Origin: Arthrobotrys musiformis
Lineage: Eukaryota; Ascomycota; Orbiliomycetes; Orbiliales; Orbiliaceae
NCBI GenBank assembly: GCA_036971715.1
Contig: JAVHJL010000003.1
Coordinates: forward strand, 868,001-932,000
Direction: 5' to 3'
Length of the DNA: 64,000 nucleotides
The position numbers were made by a program, and so were the translations under genes. Shown here one piece after another: positions 1 to 11,741 of the stretch (the first letter of the stretch is position 1; each line of letters begins with the position of its first letter). The notes under the pieces were generated by a model. That model was not told where the DNA came from. It did no database searches and saw only the letters and a list, made by a program, of their open reading frames with translations.

Positions 1-39
1 GAGCCGAAGACAGAAGACGGACCTTGAGGCCGAAGCTTC

Positions 40-2425
40 ATGTTACAAATGCTCACAAATTCAGTCTCTGCAAACTTGTGGGCGGCGATTCTGTTGACAG
101 CGGAGGCAGTTACCGCTGGACATGTTCACCTCGAATTAAGAAATTCGATAGAAGCCCGGTCGAATCTGGGGAGGAGGGACTTCGCGTCATCGGACATATT
201 ACATGTAAGCGCCCTACGGGCTGTTGTGGTCAATTGCGCAAGGGCTAGAAGAATCGGGCAGGTGAACTGATCGCGATGGCCTGGGCTTGGTGTTTGTTAG
301 GTCTCGGAAACTCCCTGGTACTACGTCGATGTCTATGTTGGTAAGTGCCTCAAATCGACAACATCCAACAACGCAAGTACGAGGGTTGAAGTTTTCAAAA
401 AGACTGACTGGTTGCGAAAATTCTAGGAAATCCACCACAGAAGCTCAAGCTACGGCTTGAGGATAGAGGCGAGACATGGCTACCGTGGCTGTCGAGGATA
501 ACGAACTTGAACGATTGTACCAGACGGTATCCAGAAGTCGACTATGGCGAAATGTGCAAATATGCCAATATCTCTGGATTGTGTAAGTTGCGATAAACAC
601 TGACGAAACTTCAGTGCTTTGAGGGGAGTGCAAATGAGATACTGATATAGTGTACGAATAGATAATCCGGTGGACTCGAATACTTTTGCAAATGTTACAG
701 ACACCCCGCAGTTGAAAATCAATTATGGAAACTCAGAGGTAATAGAAACTTCGACGCTATCAAATTTTGGAAATCTCGACGCACAATCCGGCTAACGCAG
801 CAGTTTAATATACAGACGCAGGGAATATTCGGGACAGAGACTTTACAGTTAAACCAGCTCACAATATCAGAACTTACAGTCGGTTTAGCCTATAACTTTC
901 AAACTTCTCCGTCCCTAGGCGTCGGGATGCCAAACGACACAGAAGCGTACCCCCACAACTCCTTCCTACAACATCTTCAAGCCGAGGGCAAGATAAATTC
1001 GCTGGCATACAGTCTCTATCTGAACGACATGCACTCAAATGGAGATATTTATTTTGGCGCTGTCGACGAGACGAAGTTCTATGGAAACCTTCAAAAGTTC
1101 AACAACTTGGATAACGGGTTGCAAAGTCACATTCCTGTCAACGGCGCATGGTGGTCTTTCAGAAACTCCAGTTTCCGATCATTGGTGCAGTCGAATCGAG
1201 AAGACAACGAATACATAGCTACCAGCAGTGTATCTTTCGGTTCCACGTAAGTTCCGCTAGTGTTTAGCGTTAAAACATAAAGAAATCACAATTTGAATAT
1301 GGGCTCAATAAAATATCAAATCGCAGGTTTCTCGGCCTACCACAGACGGCGTTTGACAGGCTCGTCGCCAAATTCCCTACGGAACAGAGGAATGGATTAT
1401 ATTGGGTAGACTGCGACGAAGATATCGACATTGGATTCCTCCATTTCGATATTGGCAATGTTTTATATAACATCTCATCTCGCCAGTTGCTATCTCATAG
1501 GCAGTACGACGGCGGCAAGTGTTCTCGCTTCCTCGCTGTCGACGTCACCGAAAACTACGATGACCGCACTCCATTCTTCAGATTTGGCGATCCGTTTTTA
1601 AGGTAGGTCCAATAGGGTTTCATTATTCCTTGGAAGTTTCAATATTCAAAAGGGAAAAAAGAATAATATTAGGATATTTAATTTTGGAAACAATGGCCTA
1701 ACATACCTTTCAGAGGAGCATACGCCGTCTTCGATTATACCAATAGACAGACCCTCATCGCCCCGGCCATAATCAACGCCACCGGCTCAACCATTAAAGA
1801 GGTCGGCGTCAACGATGCCGAGATTTCGGGGACCGGAACATCCAAACTACCTGCATCATATACCAAAATCCCACCCATCGTCGACAAAGAAGCCCTTGCA
1901 CCCCCAGGAACACCTTTCCAACCGGGTAGCGACCCCACGCAATCCAAAGCTATCATTGTTGGCGGAATTCTTGGGGGTATTGTCGCTTTAATTCTGGTTC
2001 TGGGAGCCGTTTATGCTATCCGGCCCCGAAGCCAACGTTCTCGAGACTTCAAGACATGGTTCACGTTCATACAACCACGAAAGAAACCCAGCCCGGACCC
2101 CGAAATCGCCTACCCGGCTCGCCATGATAGTAGATACTATCAATCTGGCACCACCCGTATAACATCCGTCAGCCATTCACCACCCCAACAACCCACTGCC
2201 ATTCACACAAACGGCTCTACGAGCCCTACTGCGGCAAACGGCGGGATATCGCCTATAGCAGCGCATCCATCCGAACAATCATATTACGTCAACTCGGCGG
2301 CGTACCGATCGACGAGGTTATCAAATGTTGAAGAAGCGGTAGAGATGGCGCCCTCAACTTCGGCATCCGCGTCGAGGAATCCGCAGTTTCAACAGCAGCC
2401 GAACCGGTATGGACATGCTCACTAG
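40..2425 (+). CDS. Aspartic-protease-like (peptidase A1 fold) membrane protein, probably catalytically inactive
   Basis: Seven exons fit one 623-residue frame: 40-204, 301-340, 427-582, 662-738, 801-1246, 1327-1602 and 1714-2425. The start at 40 opens a signal peptide (hydrophobic stretch ending near AEAVTAG). The body follows the pepsin/yapsin layout: WYYVDVYVGNPPQ, then the first active-site strand, a GIFGTETL segment, SLGVGMPND, a long LAYSLYLND/GDIYFGAVD block and FLGLP. One transmembrane helix at about residues 466-489 is followed by a Ser/Pro/Gln-rich cytoplasmic tail of about 130 residues. The first catalytic motif reads D81-R-G instead of DTG or DSG, and the position of the second DSGT reads S291-F-G-S. 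Family knowledge says both aspartates and the flanking Thr/Ser are needed, so this is probably a pseudo-protease acting as a surface receptor or binding protein. Splice sites are inferred. Confidence 0.8.
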
Positions 2426-4350
2426 ATTTTGTTTTTCTTCTTCTTTCCTTTTCATTTTCTTGCAACATTTTCGTTTTTTCACCCATGAAATTCTTTGTCA
2501 GAAGGCTTACGAAAGTCTGTGTGGTTTTCTGTTTCCTTTTGGAGGGAATTTAGATACTCTACGTCGAAATATGATATCGATGGAACTTATATCCGTATTA
2601 ATTCTTAATGAGATGGGATTCAATTGTATGAAGGGGCCAGGAAGGGGGGAATCCACGAATTTGATTTTTGATTCTGCTTTACATTGGGACGGTATTATTT
2701 TGCTGGAAATTTCTCTTTTTATTTTCTTTTACTTACGGGGTTTTGGGATTTTAAAGTATTTGGGGGGAAATTCGGACTCATTCGATGGTCCTTTGGCTTT
2801 TCATCTGGTATACGGTCGAAACAAATGTTGGATTTTGAAACGTCGTTTTCGTCACCATCCACATATATCATCCGTTGACAGTTCATCTTCTTATTCACGA
2901 TATATACAGCACGCAAAAATTGAGCGAATGTTACATTTGTTATTCTATTCTTATTTTTCCAAGCAAATTCTCATAGCGAGCCTTTTTTCTTCTTCTATTT
3001 ACTTGACCTTACCTTTTTTTTGTTTTCTTTGACCAAGAACCCTTTTTTGTTATGTCTGGATTGCTGGGGTATGCAATATTGCAAACTGTACGCCCCGGCC
3101 ACCTCGGAATTCTTCGTCCGCGCAATTGCCCTCTCCGTTCTTTCTCCTCCTCCTGCTTTCTTGAAACCGATACGGAGCCATCTTGTTATATATGTAATAC
3201 TACAAAGTCACCCTCCACATGGCATATTGTAATGGAGGGGGTTAATTCTCGAATCCCATGACCCCTGCAATGTAATTGTAACTATGCAGCGCACGGGGCT
3301 GAAAAAAAAAACAAGTTTAGACCGAGAAAGAAAGAAAAAGACGGCGAAACCAAATTGGCGGGAATTCATGAAAAAGCAATAGATTTTGACTTTGCTTTTG
3401 AACTTTACTGGTGGAAAGACATGGGTTATAATAACGCATCCCACGCCTTTTTCTTTTTCCTCGGGTTTTTGTTTTCGATGATCGATCGTGAATCGAATGG
3501 GGGGAAAATAGGAAGCGAAAAAGGCTGGGCGACAAAAAGGAATATCAATATTAATGGCTAGCCTTTGACGATAGACGGCTTCCACGTCAAATGGTCAACG
3601 GTTTTGCATGAGAATCTAAACTTTGCAGTTTTCCTTTCGTTTGGCGTATGTAGTGTACGTTGACGAGAAATGGCGCAAGCCCTCCGTCGGCGATAGATAA
3701 TGCATGCGGATTGTTATCGCAATCGGTGTAGCTGTTATGCTGGACAGCTAGTATCGAGGCTAAGGGTCTCCGCGATGTACGCGAAACGCCATGCAGGTAT
3801 TGCGCATTGAATAGCATTCCACTGGCGCTGGGAGGCACACCGATGATACGACTGAAGCCTATTTATGGGGGATCCGGATCGATTGTTACGCTATAAACCC
3901 TCGCCAAATTTTATTTTGTAATAAGTACTAGTATGAGGTAGTTCCTCGAGACTAGTTTATATGTTTAGACGTTTCGAAGAGCAGTACTTAATATTTCTGA
4001 TTCTTTGAAACTAGGGCGTCGGGCTGTGAGGGATCAGGGAACAAGGGATTAGGCTAAGTCGGCAACTTCAACTTCAATGCAATGCCACGGATTTATATCT
4101 CCGATCAAAGTCCATACGCGCATGTGTGTCCACGTACCCCGTATCGAGCACTTATCTAATATGTGGCATCTAATTCGTAGTAACTATGATTATTTTGGAT
4201 AATTTATAAAAAAAATGCATAATATGCTATATATCGCTTGATGCTATTGCTGAAAAAAAAAAAAAAAAGTATGAAATGCCATAAAGTGCAAATATCGACC
4301 ACTGTATGGTGGTCTGGCTGACGAAACCGGCCCAGCACCTACCTTATGCT
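2426..4350. other. Intergenic region, no supported gene
   Basis: This stretch lies between the convergent 3' ends of the protease-like gene and ORC2. It begins with T-rich 3' UTR-like sequence (2426-3050). Reading frames here are low in complexity, rich in Phe, Ser and Leu, and match no domain I recognise. A poly-A tract of about 16 bases sits near 4253-4268. I see no RNA gene or repeat family. Confidence 0.5.
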
Positions 4351-6013
4351 TTAACTTAGCATAATGTCTTCTAATATGCTCTCCAATTCTTCCTTGCGAA
4401 ATGGTGCCCACAATACTTCGCTCCCTTGGAGGTCCTTTCTTGAGGTTACCATCTGATGATCGTAAAATCTAGCGATTTGATGTCAGTATTCATACCGTCT
4501 GTAAGGGAAAAGGAGGGAGAAGCAAAACGTACTCTTTTAATAGAGTCTTGAAGACAAGGTCGCTCGAACAAACAAACTCCTCCAGGCCCTTTTGGTACAA
4601 AGTCCTATATGCAATTCCATAAGCCTCCGTACCCATTTTATCCTTCCCTGCCCCGTCGTCCTCCATCGCAGCTAACTGCGTAGCAATCAATATCCTGTAC
4701 AAATTCTTCGCATTCCCTGTCAAACTGGCGAGCACATATTTAACACCCTTAGCCCCGCTTCTTCCACTTCTACCCGCCGTTCCTCCCGTGATAACGTCGA
4801 CTATGCCCTCTGACTCGTCCGCGGCCGAGATTTCAAGGTCATAGGGGACGAAGGTGGTTGCGTCGTGGAAGACGAAGTTGAAAAGGGTTAATGTTGAGGA
4901 GTCCCAGAGGAGAGAGGAGAGGATATTATCAGATGATGCGATTAATCTGATTGCTGGATGTGATGATAACTGTGCGAGGAGTGCTTGCATTTGGGGCGTT
5001 CGTAGCGCGGCTGCATCGATCGAGTGGACTAGTAGGGTAACCGATCTATCTTCATCATTTTCGCGGTGCTCGTCAAGAATTTGAAGAACACTATCCATCA
5101 TTTCATTGACGTTGACGCCAAACTTCACACCGTGGTTCATGCCTAATACAGCATTGACAACCATGTTGACGATATCCCTGATTGTTAAACCGCCAACGTA
5201 CCCGTTGATTACCACAACATGATTCCCTAATGCGGCTTCTTTCTTGATAAACTCCATCAACAGCTTCCGTTTCGACCCATATCCATATAGTAGAATATTG
5301 AACCCCTGAGAAAGCTCAAATACCCATTGGTCGAAATTGGCTTTGTGCAATGAGCTTAAATGTTCAACATCGGCAGCATGTTTATTCTCGTGTTGCTCCA
5401 GAAGTCGAAAGTACGTCTTTGGCGAAAGCGGTGGTAATGTGGTAGTTGTAGAAGATGGTCTCGCCCTCCCTCTGTTCTGCTCAAAGTACGCCGTCGGACC
5501 CTCGATAGTCACCACTGGGGGTGGAGACTTCTCCTTCTTTTTCCTCTGCCTCCCGCGCGGTTTCTTCGCCGGAGTCGACGCACCAGCAGCATTCTTCTCG
5601 TCGTCCGACTCGCTTTCCGAGCTCCCAGCGTCCTCGTCGTCAAAAATCCTTTGGGCAAGATTGTCTTCCTCGTCGAACCCATCTTCTTCATCCATTAAAT
5701 CCTCGCGAATGCTCCTTTGTATCATATTCCTCACGCTTTTCCTCCTCGCGGAACGATTCGCGTTCCGCACGATCGGTGGGTCGCGGACGGCATCATCGTT
5801 GACATCTACCTGTTTCTGTCGGGGCGTACGCGGTGACCTGCCGAGTTCTGACTCCGTAAGCTCGTTGTTCAGGAACGAGACCGCCTTCCGCGGCGTGCCA
5901 TTGGCTTTCGAAGGTGTGCTTGGATCAGCGGTAAGGTCTCTCACTCGCGACCGGCGAGATGGTGTAGCATCAGGAGGTGGTGGAGGCGGTATATCCTCGC
6001 GTTTGCGCTTCAT
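4351..6013 (-). CDS. ORC2: Origin recognition complex subunit 2
   Basis: Two exons on the minus strand (4533-6013 and 4351-4468) encode 532 residues. The first 180 residues are charged and disordered with many S/TP sites, as is usual for Orc2. The conserved part starts at SPKTYFRLLEQHE and holds the Orc2 AAA+-like core, with the degenerate P-loop GYGSKRKLL near residue 240 and VVVINGYVGGLTIRDI shortly after. The C-terminal winged-helix end (FYDHQMVTS to a final IMLS) lies in the short second exon. Reading through the 64-nt intron would instead give a false tail. Orc2 is a core subunit of the six-protein ORC that marks replication origins in the nucleus. Divergent transcription from ARG7 leaves a shared 519-bp promoter region. 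Confidence 0.95.
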
Positions 6014-6532
6014 TGCTGGTTAAGAATCTTGAATCCGAACCCAAATGCGGTGTTTCTGAGTTTCGCGGTTTCATTCAGGTACGGGAACTCAAGCTACCTT
6101 TTCGTTCAAGGTTGTTGATTTAGGTTAAAGTCCGGGGAGAACGACCGCGCATATACGCACACCCCTGGGCACCGGGCCGGAACCGGGGAACAAGGATCAA
6201 TCTCTCTCGAGGCTCCACCAAGCCGGTCGCTTCGATATCGGTCGATATCAATTGAGTTTAGCAGTTGGCCGCTTTTTAAGGCGAACGCGACAGGTTGCTG
6301 CTCTTATTCTTTATCTCTAACTGTGTGATTCATTCTCCGGTTGTTCTTCCATGGGCCAATTGAACTGAGCGTTTTTCAATTCCTTCCCTTCGAGATCCGT
6401 ATTCGAGGGAGACATCTGTATACTGTTTCTCCTCGGTGTCAATTGGTCCTCCGTCACACTCAGCGCCTTCCAAAAGTCTCCAAATTCTCGCCGGAAATAC
6501 CACATAAACAACACAAGACTCTCTTCGTCAAC
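6014..6532. promoter_or_regulatory. Shared divergent promoter region of ORC2 and ARG7
   Basis: The 519 bp between the two start codons must carry the promoters and 5' leaders of both genes. It contains a palindromic GATATCGGTCGATATC-like stretch at about 6234-6249 and a CT-rich leader upstream of the ARG7 start. No TATA box stands out. A regulatory role is inferred only from position. Confidence 0.4.
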
Positions 6533-8233
6533 ATGTCGTCGATAATATCGAAATCCCGCCACTCCCTCCACCGTCTCGCCACCTATCGCCCTGTCCCCAC
6601 CCACAACTTTGCTATTCTACAACGTAGGACCTACGCCGCCACAGTCCTCTCAGAATCCAATCCAAAGTGGAAATACGTCCCAAAATCAGGCACCTACCCG
6701 CAGGGATTCTCCGTGGGCGGTACCCACTGCGGTGTCAAGAAGGATGGAAAATCCCTCGATCTGGCGTTACTCACTTCCTCTGTCCCGGCCTCCGGTGCAG
6801 CGGTATTTACTAAGAATGTATTCAAAGCTGCTCCGGTGGTATTATCCCGACAGATGCTCGAGACCCGAAATGGCGACGGAGTTCGCGCGCTTGTTGCGAA
6901 CAGCGGTTGTGCGAACGCTGTCACCGGGAAAGGTGGGATGGAGGATGGTGAAGCCATGGGTAAGGTCGTAGATACGCTGCTCGGGGAATCCCAACCGAGT
7001 ACGTTCATCATGTCCACCGGTGTGATCGGTCAACGACTTCCGATCAAAAAGATCCTAGATGGTATCCCCGTGGGGTTTAAATCCCTAGGTCAAGACCACG
7101 AGAGTTGGTTGAACACCGCAAAGGCTATTTGTACGACTGATACGTTCCCAAAGCTTTCGTCGCAGAGCTTTAAGCTCCCTGGCGATGAGACGGAGTATAG
7201 GATTGCAGGAATGGCGAAGGGGGCTGGGATGATCCATCCGAATATGGCGACTTTGTTGGGATTCATGGCGACCGATGCACCGGTTACCCCTGCAGCATTG
7301 AAGGAAATTTTGACATACGCGGTTGATAGGAGCTTCAATGCCATCAGTGTAGATGGAGATATGAGTACAAACGACACTGTTGCATTTTTGGCCAACGGTG
7401 CAGCCTCGAAGGATGGGAAGAAAGTCGATGTTGGGAGTCCCGGCTTCGAAGAATTGAGAGATATAGTTACAGGCTTCGCAGAGGAGTTAGCGAAGTTAGT
7501 GGTAAGGGACGGTGAGGGTGCTACCAAGTTTGTGACCGTTAAAGTCGTTGATGCGCTGAATTTCGAAGATGCGGTGGGTATACTGGTCAATATCCCAAAA
7601 CTCGGTCTGGAATACTGACTTCTCTTTTTCTTACCTAGAAACAAGTAGCCTCAACAATTGCAAGATCGCCACTAGTCAAAACCGCACTCTACGGACGTAT
7701 GATCATACCCCCCTCCCCATGCGTACATTTCACATGCGAGGTCCACTAACCAAGAGTCTAGGCGACGCAAATTGGGGACGAATCCTCTGCGCAACCGGAT
7801 ACGCCGGCGTCTCATCAGTGGAGCCCACAAAAACTAACGTCTCGTTCATTCCAACGGACGGAAGTGCGGAACTCAAACTTTTGATCAATGGCGAACCCGA
7901 GAATGTTGATGAAGCCAGGGCGGTAAGGCCTCCTCACTCAACTCTAAAAATAGAACGCACTAATTGGATCGATATCTAGAGTGAGATCCTCGAGATGGAA
8001 GATTTAGAGATCAGGGTCAGTCTAGGCACTGGCGGTGGCCAAGAAGCAGTATATTACTTCTGCGACTTTTCTCACGAGTAAGCTACAATATATCCCATAG
8101 TCGCCTAGACTCGATGATTGCTAACTGCGAGAATTACAGGTATGTGACCATAGTAAGTTCAAAATTAAACTGATCAATATAACATGTAGACGCCGTACTA
8201 ACTCATATCCAGAACGGAGATTACCGAACATAA
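6533..8233 (+). CDS. ARG7: Arginine biosynthesis bifunctional protein ArgJ (ornithine acetyltransferase / N-acetylglutamate synthase), mitochondrial
   Basis: Six exons (6533-7577, 7649-7696, 7762-7922, 7980-8077, 8140-8152, 8213-8233) give 461 residues. The enzyme moves acetyl groups from N-acetylornithine to glutamate, which closes the acetyl cycle of arginine synthesis in the mitochondrial matrix. The N-terminus is basic and Ser/Arg-rich, as expected for a mitochondrial presequence; the start at 6533 was chosen because conserved sequence follows it directly. The autocleavage site KGAGMIHPNMAT is present with Thr240 as the nucleophile, so alpha and beta chains should form. SVDGDMSTNDT and the C-terminal ANWGRIL block are intact. 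The end is split into small exons, one of only 13 nt (YVTI), before the terminal NGDYRT. Confidence 0.95.
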
Positions 8234-8506
8234 CTTGAAAGTTTTAACTCCCCGATAGGATTTAACTATTAGCGGATGTCAAAAGTCTTTATATCATATT
8301 TGTGTATGTCCATTATATATCGAAACCATAGATGCTAGATGCAATATGAAAATGCAAAAGATATTCCCCAAAGAATACCAGAGGATGATATGTGTAATCC
8401 ATACTAAATAATTAAAGACTAGAGAAGAAGAGGATAAAAAAACATGGTATCATACAATGAGAACGCTATGTCCGGTGTGTTATATACTGAAGACAAAATA
8501 TCAAAC

Positions 8507-11500
8507 TTACACAGCCCACTCGCTTTTATCGTCAGCTTCGTTAACAAATGGCTCTGAAATCTGCTTGATCGCAACATCACTGCACAAAATACTAATCCGC
8601 GCACAAAATCAATTAGCACGGCCGATATCATACCACAAAAGCCATATCATCCAACTTACCAGGCAGCAGCAACAATCCCATCAAACTCTTCTATTAGCTT
8701 TTCTCGCCCGGCTCCGGCTCCGACATTTGCGATCTCAGACTGCAAATCCGTAATCCGTCTCCCGAGCCCCGTACCCGCTTTTTTCACCAGCCAGCCGGCT
8801 AAACAATCTGTGTGAAAGGCATGCTGGCAGGGGAACACAAAGAACTGTCTTGAAAGCAGAGGGTATTGGCAGACGTAACACCTCTCGCCAGGTTCAATAA
8901 TCGCATATCTCCGATCCAACAATTCAATATCGTGTCTAATATTCTCGGCCGTTCGGGCAGAATCGTCCATCTCCTTCTTTAACCTATCAATCTTATAGCT
9001 ATAGTCCTCCAAGGCACTGCAAATTTGCTCTTTAAAATCGTCAATGACAACAAAGTCTGGGAAGAAAGGAATGAGATCCTCAATCTTGAGGAGCTTGCAT
9101 TCGTTGAGGACCTCAAGGGCTGGCTTAATGGCACCATTGCTTTGTTTTATAACGGTTTTAGCGATGGAGAGCCATAGCTGTTTCATAAGCGCTGGGTCGT
9201 CCTCCGTTCTATTGGCAATTATGCTCGCAAGCTCGGTGTCGCCGTGGCGAAGGGCAAGATTAACAGCTTCTTGGTACTTCTCCATGAGGGTGTAGATGTG
9301 TACAGCACTCTGAACACGCTCATGTTTAATACATATCCGGAGAGCGAAGTCGACGGAATAGTAGGGGCTTGTTTCGTGCTGGCGAAGGAAGGATAACAAC
9401 TGCGATTCGTCTTTGGACTTTGAGACGGCAAGCAGACTGAGAAGTGCATTATGGATCGCTGTCTCGGTATTACCGAGGCGATCAATAGCATAGAGAAGAT
9501 ATCGAACTGCCTGATTGTCGGTATGGGGGATGTTATCGAATTTCTCGCTGTAGGTCAGTAGGGCAGGGATCAATTTCTTCGGCTCAAGATTCGATTGCCG
9601 CGTTAGAATATCGACAGTCTCTGCTGGCGCATTTGATATGAGAACGGAAGCGTATTTATAGAACATATCCTGGTCGGTTTGCTTCTTAAGGACCGTCAAA
9701 GCCTCCTTCCAGTTCTCCCGTTGGACCCAGTAATTTAGAACATAGCTCCAGTCTTGAATTGCGGACGCAAAGTAGAGTAGTTCAACTTCTCGGCCGTGGC
9801 TACTAATGACGTCGTAGGTAGTCTTCTTATCCAATTCGTTTTTATACTTCGACACAAAGTCGTAGTATTCGTCCCGGACAGCATCAAGTTGGCTAGCCGT
9901 ATTGTTAAAATGTTCGCCATTGGTTTCGGTTTTTGCGGAGAGCTTATCGTCTAATGTATTAAGGGCGGACATAAAGACTTCTACAAGCCATGTCGCGACC
10001 ATTATACGTTGCATTATGGACGTTTTAGGGAGCGAATTAAGCTTCGCGAGGAGGTACTTTCGAAGCGCTGCATGTTCACCACTTTCAAGGAAGATTAAGC
10101 AAACTTCCTCAAAGGGCTTCGTGCTTTTCCCGTATACGCTAGCGGCTTCAAAGTACTTTTTCTGGGATACGAGGTAGTCACCAGATGCTTGCGACACTTG
10201 ATCCTTCTGTCTTGGATTCTGGAAATTTGGTCAGTTTCAATTCGAAAGAAAAAAAAAATCCGTAGGTGATAGTACCGAAGCAAATCGCATGGCTGCATCA
10301 AACAGATTTTGCTTAAGCATAATCTTCCAGACATCGCGGTTCTCATCTTTTAAAACGACCTCGAATATTGTGTCGGTTGTGAAGACCCAGAAGGTATTGC
10401 ACTTTTGATCCGCTCGGATGCCCAGTATTTTGGCGTCGTCATTGCCCTAGAATATAGGTTTCAGTGCTCGGATCATAAAAATCATGTCCACGTCAAGAGC
10501 TTACGATGACATCCTGGAAAACAATAGACTCGTCGAACCGATTAATTGCGTAGAGCACGCCTTTGCACATTACCAAAATATGGTATTGAGTTAGGGCGAT
10601 GGAAGTGATATCCTTGCCACCATGAGGAAGTGCTGTAAGAGGGAGTATTTTGGACTCTCTAAACACCAGGTCCCCAAGTTCCGACGTGATAGGCGCAGAA
10701 TACAGTCTACCATATGAAAGACCGACACCGTGTGACCATGCATATATTCTTTCAGGATCAATATCGTCCTCGGACTCCGGAGATATCGATAGTGTGCTGT
10801 AGGTACTCCCCGGTTGTTCCTGGAAAGCTTCTCAACGTGTCAGTCTATGAACCACGGAGCCTTATAATCCGTCTTGGGGGGATCTGCATCCATACTTGGA
10901 GCTTCTACTTCAAAATATCTCGAAAATATCGAAGTGTTATCCGAAGAACCATGCCGCGCAACCCTCCCGATGAAATGCAGCATTTTTGTTGGTGTAGTCA
11001 GGACTATCCTCCGCATATCCGAAGACCCTGGAACTAGCTCTACAAATAACCCAGAAACCGGCTGGCCGTCTGGCATCCGATAGACCGGCTTTACGTACCG
11101 CTCATCCCTTCGGAAGGTCTCGTCCGTTGGTTCTATGAAGATCTCATAGACCGATCCACTCTGGCTGCCGATGAGGATCTCTCTTGTAGATGCCGAGGGT
11201 AGCGCCGGATTCCATGCCACAGACTCGATCCATATCGCCTTCAATTTGGTGAGATGCTTAACTTTCTGCGACGATTGATGGAGATAGAAGTTTTCGCCTT
11301 GTGTAGTGCTTATGATGAGGTGACTGGCGGTAGGGTCAAGGAACAGCTTCCGAATGGATCCAATTTCGTTTGCTTTCTTTGGTAAATCGATGTCTATTCT
11401 AGTTCAAAGTTCTTCCAGCGTTAGCCTTAAATAACAAGCTAGCATTTCAATCTCCGCCCGAAAGCACAGGAAGGTCGATGTTCACCATCAATGTCCGCCG

Positions 11501-11741
11501 GATTATATAGATCGATTCTGAGCAATCTCCCGGAAGCCAAAGCTAGTACGATGACGTTATTCGCAACCTGAGCTGCGACGAAGTCAGACGCTATCGGAAA
11601 TTGCAGTTGTACGTGCTCCACCCGGAAGATTGGCAGATTGGGGTCTTCGAGGTCTTCGAGGCCAGTCGTCGTGGATGTTTGTGCGACGAATCCCGAACCG
11701 TAGGCCGTGCTCGCCTTGAAATCTTCTGGGTTGAACGCCAT
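8507..11741 (-). CDS. VPS18: Vacuolar sorting protein 18 (HOPS/CORVET subunit) with C-terminal RING
   Basis: Six exons on the minus strand: 11486-11741, 10856-11393, 10505-10796, 10276-10446, 8660-10218 and 8507-8591, giving about 966 residues. The N-terminal half is the Pep3/Vps18 beta-propeller, the middle an alpha-solenoid (clathrin-repeat-like), then a coiled coil and a RING-H2 near residues 866-945 (CYVC, then CQHAFHTDC). The last exon is best started at 8591, because the junction then gives CILC, the final zinc-ligand pair; the nearer AG would leave one cysteine. Vps18 is a core subunit of the HOPS and CORVET tethers that drive endosome and vacuole fusion. The intron placed at 10797-10855 is the least certain. 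Upstream in-frame codons lack an ATG, so 11741 is the start. Confidence 0.92.

Noticed and set aside
2409..3032. 207-codon plus-strand frame after the protease-like gene
   Set aside because: Phe/Leu/Ser-rich low-complexity translation of T-rich 3' UTR. It overlaps the end of the real gene in another frame and has no domain.
6341..6532. N-terminal extension of ARG7 to 6341
   Set aside because: The added residues lack a mitochondrial presequence pattern and the frame has no ATG at its first codon. The ATG at 6533 directly precedes a typical presequence.
7090..7644. 184-codon minus-strand ORF
   Set aside because: Antisense to ARG7, with no independent motifs.
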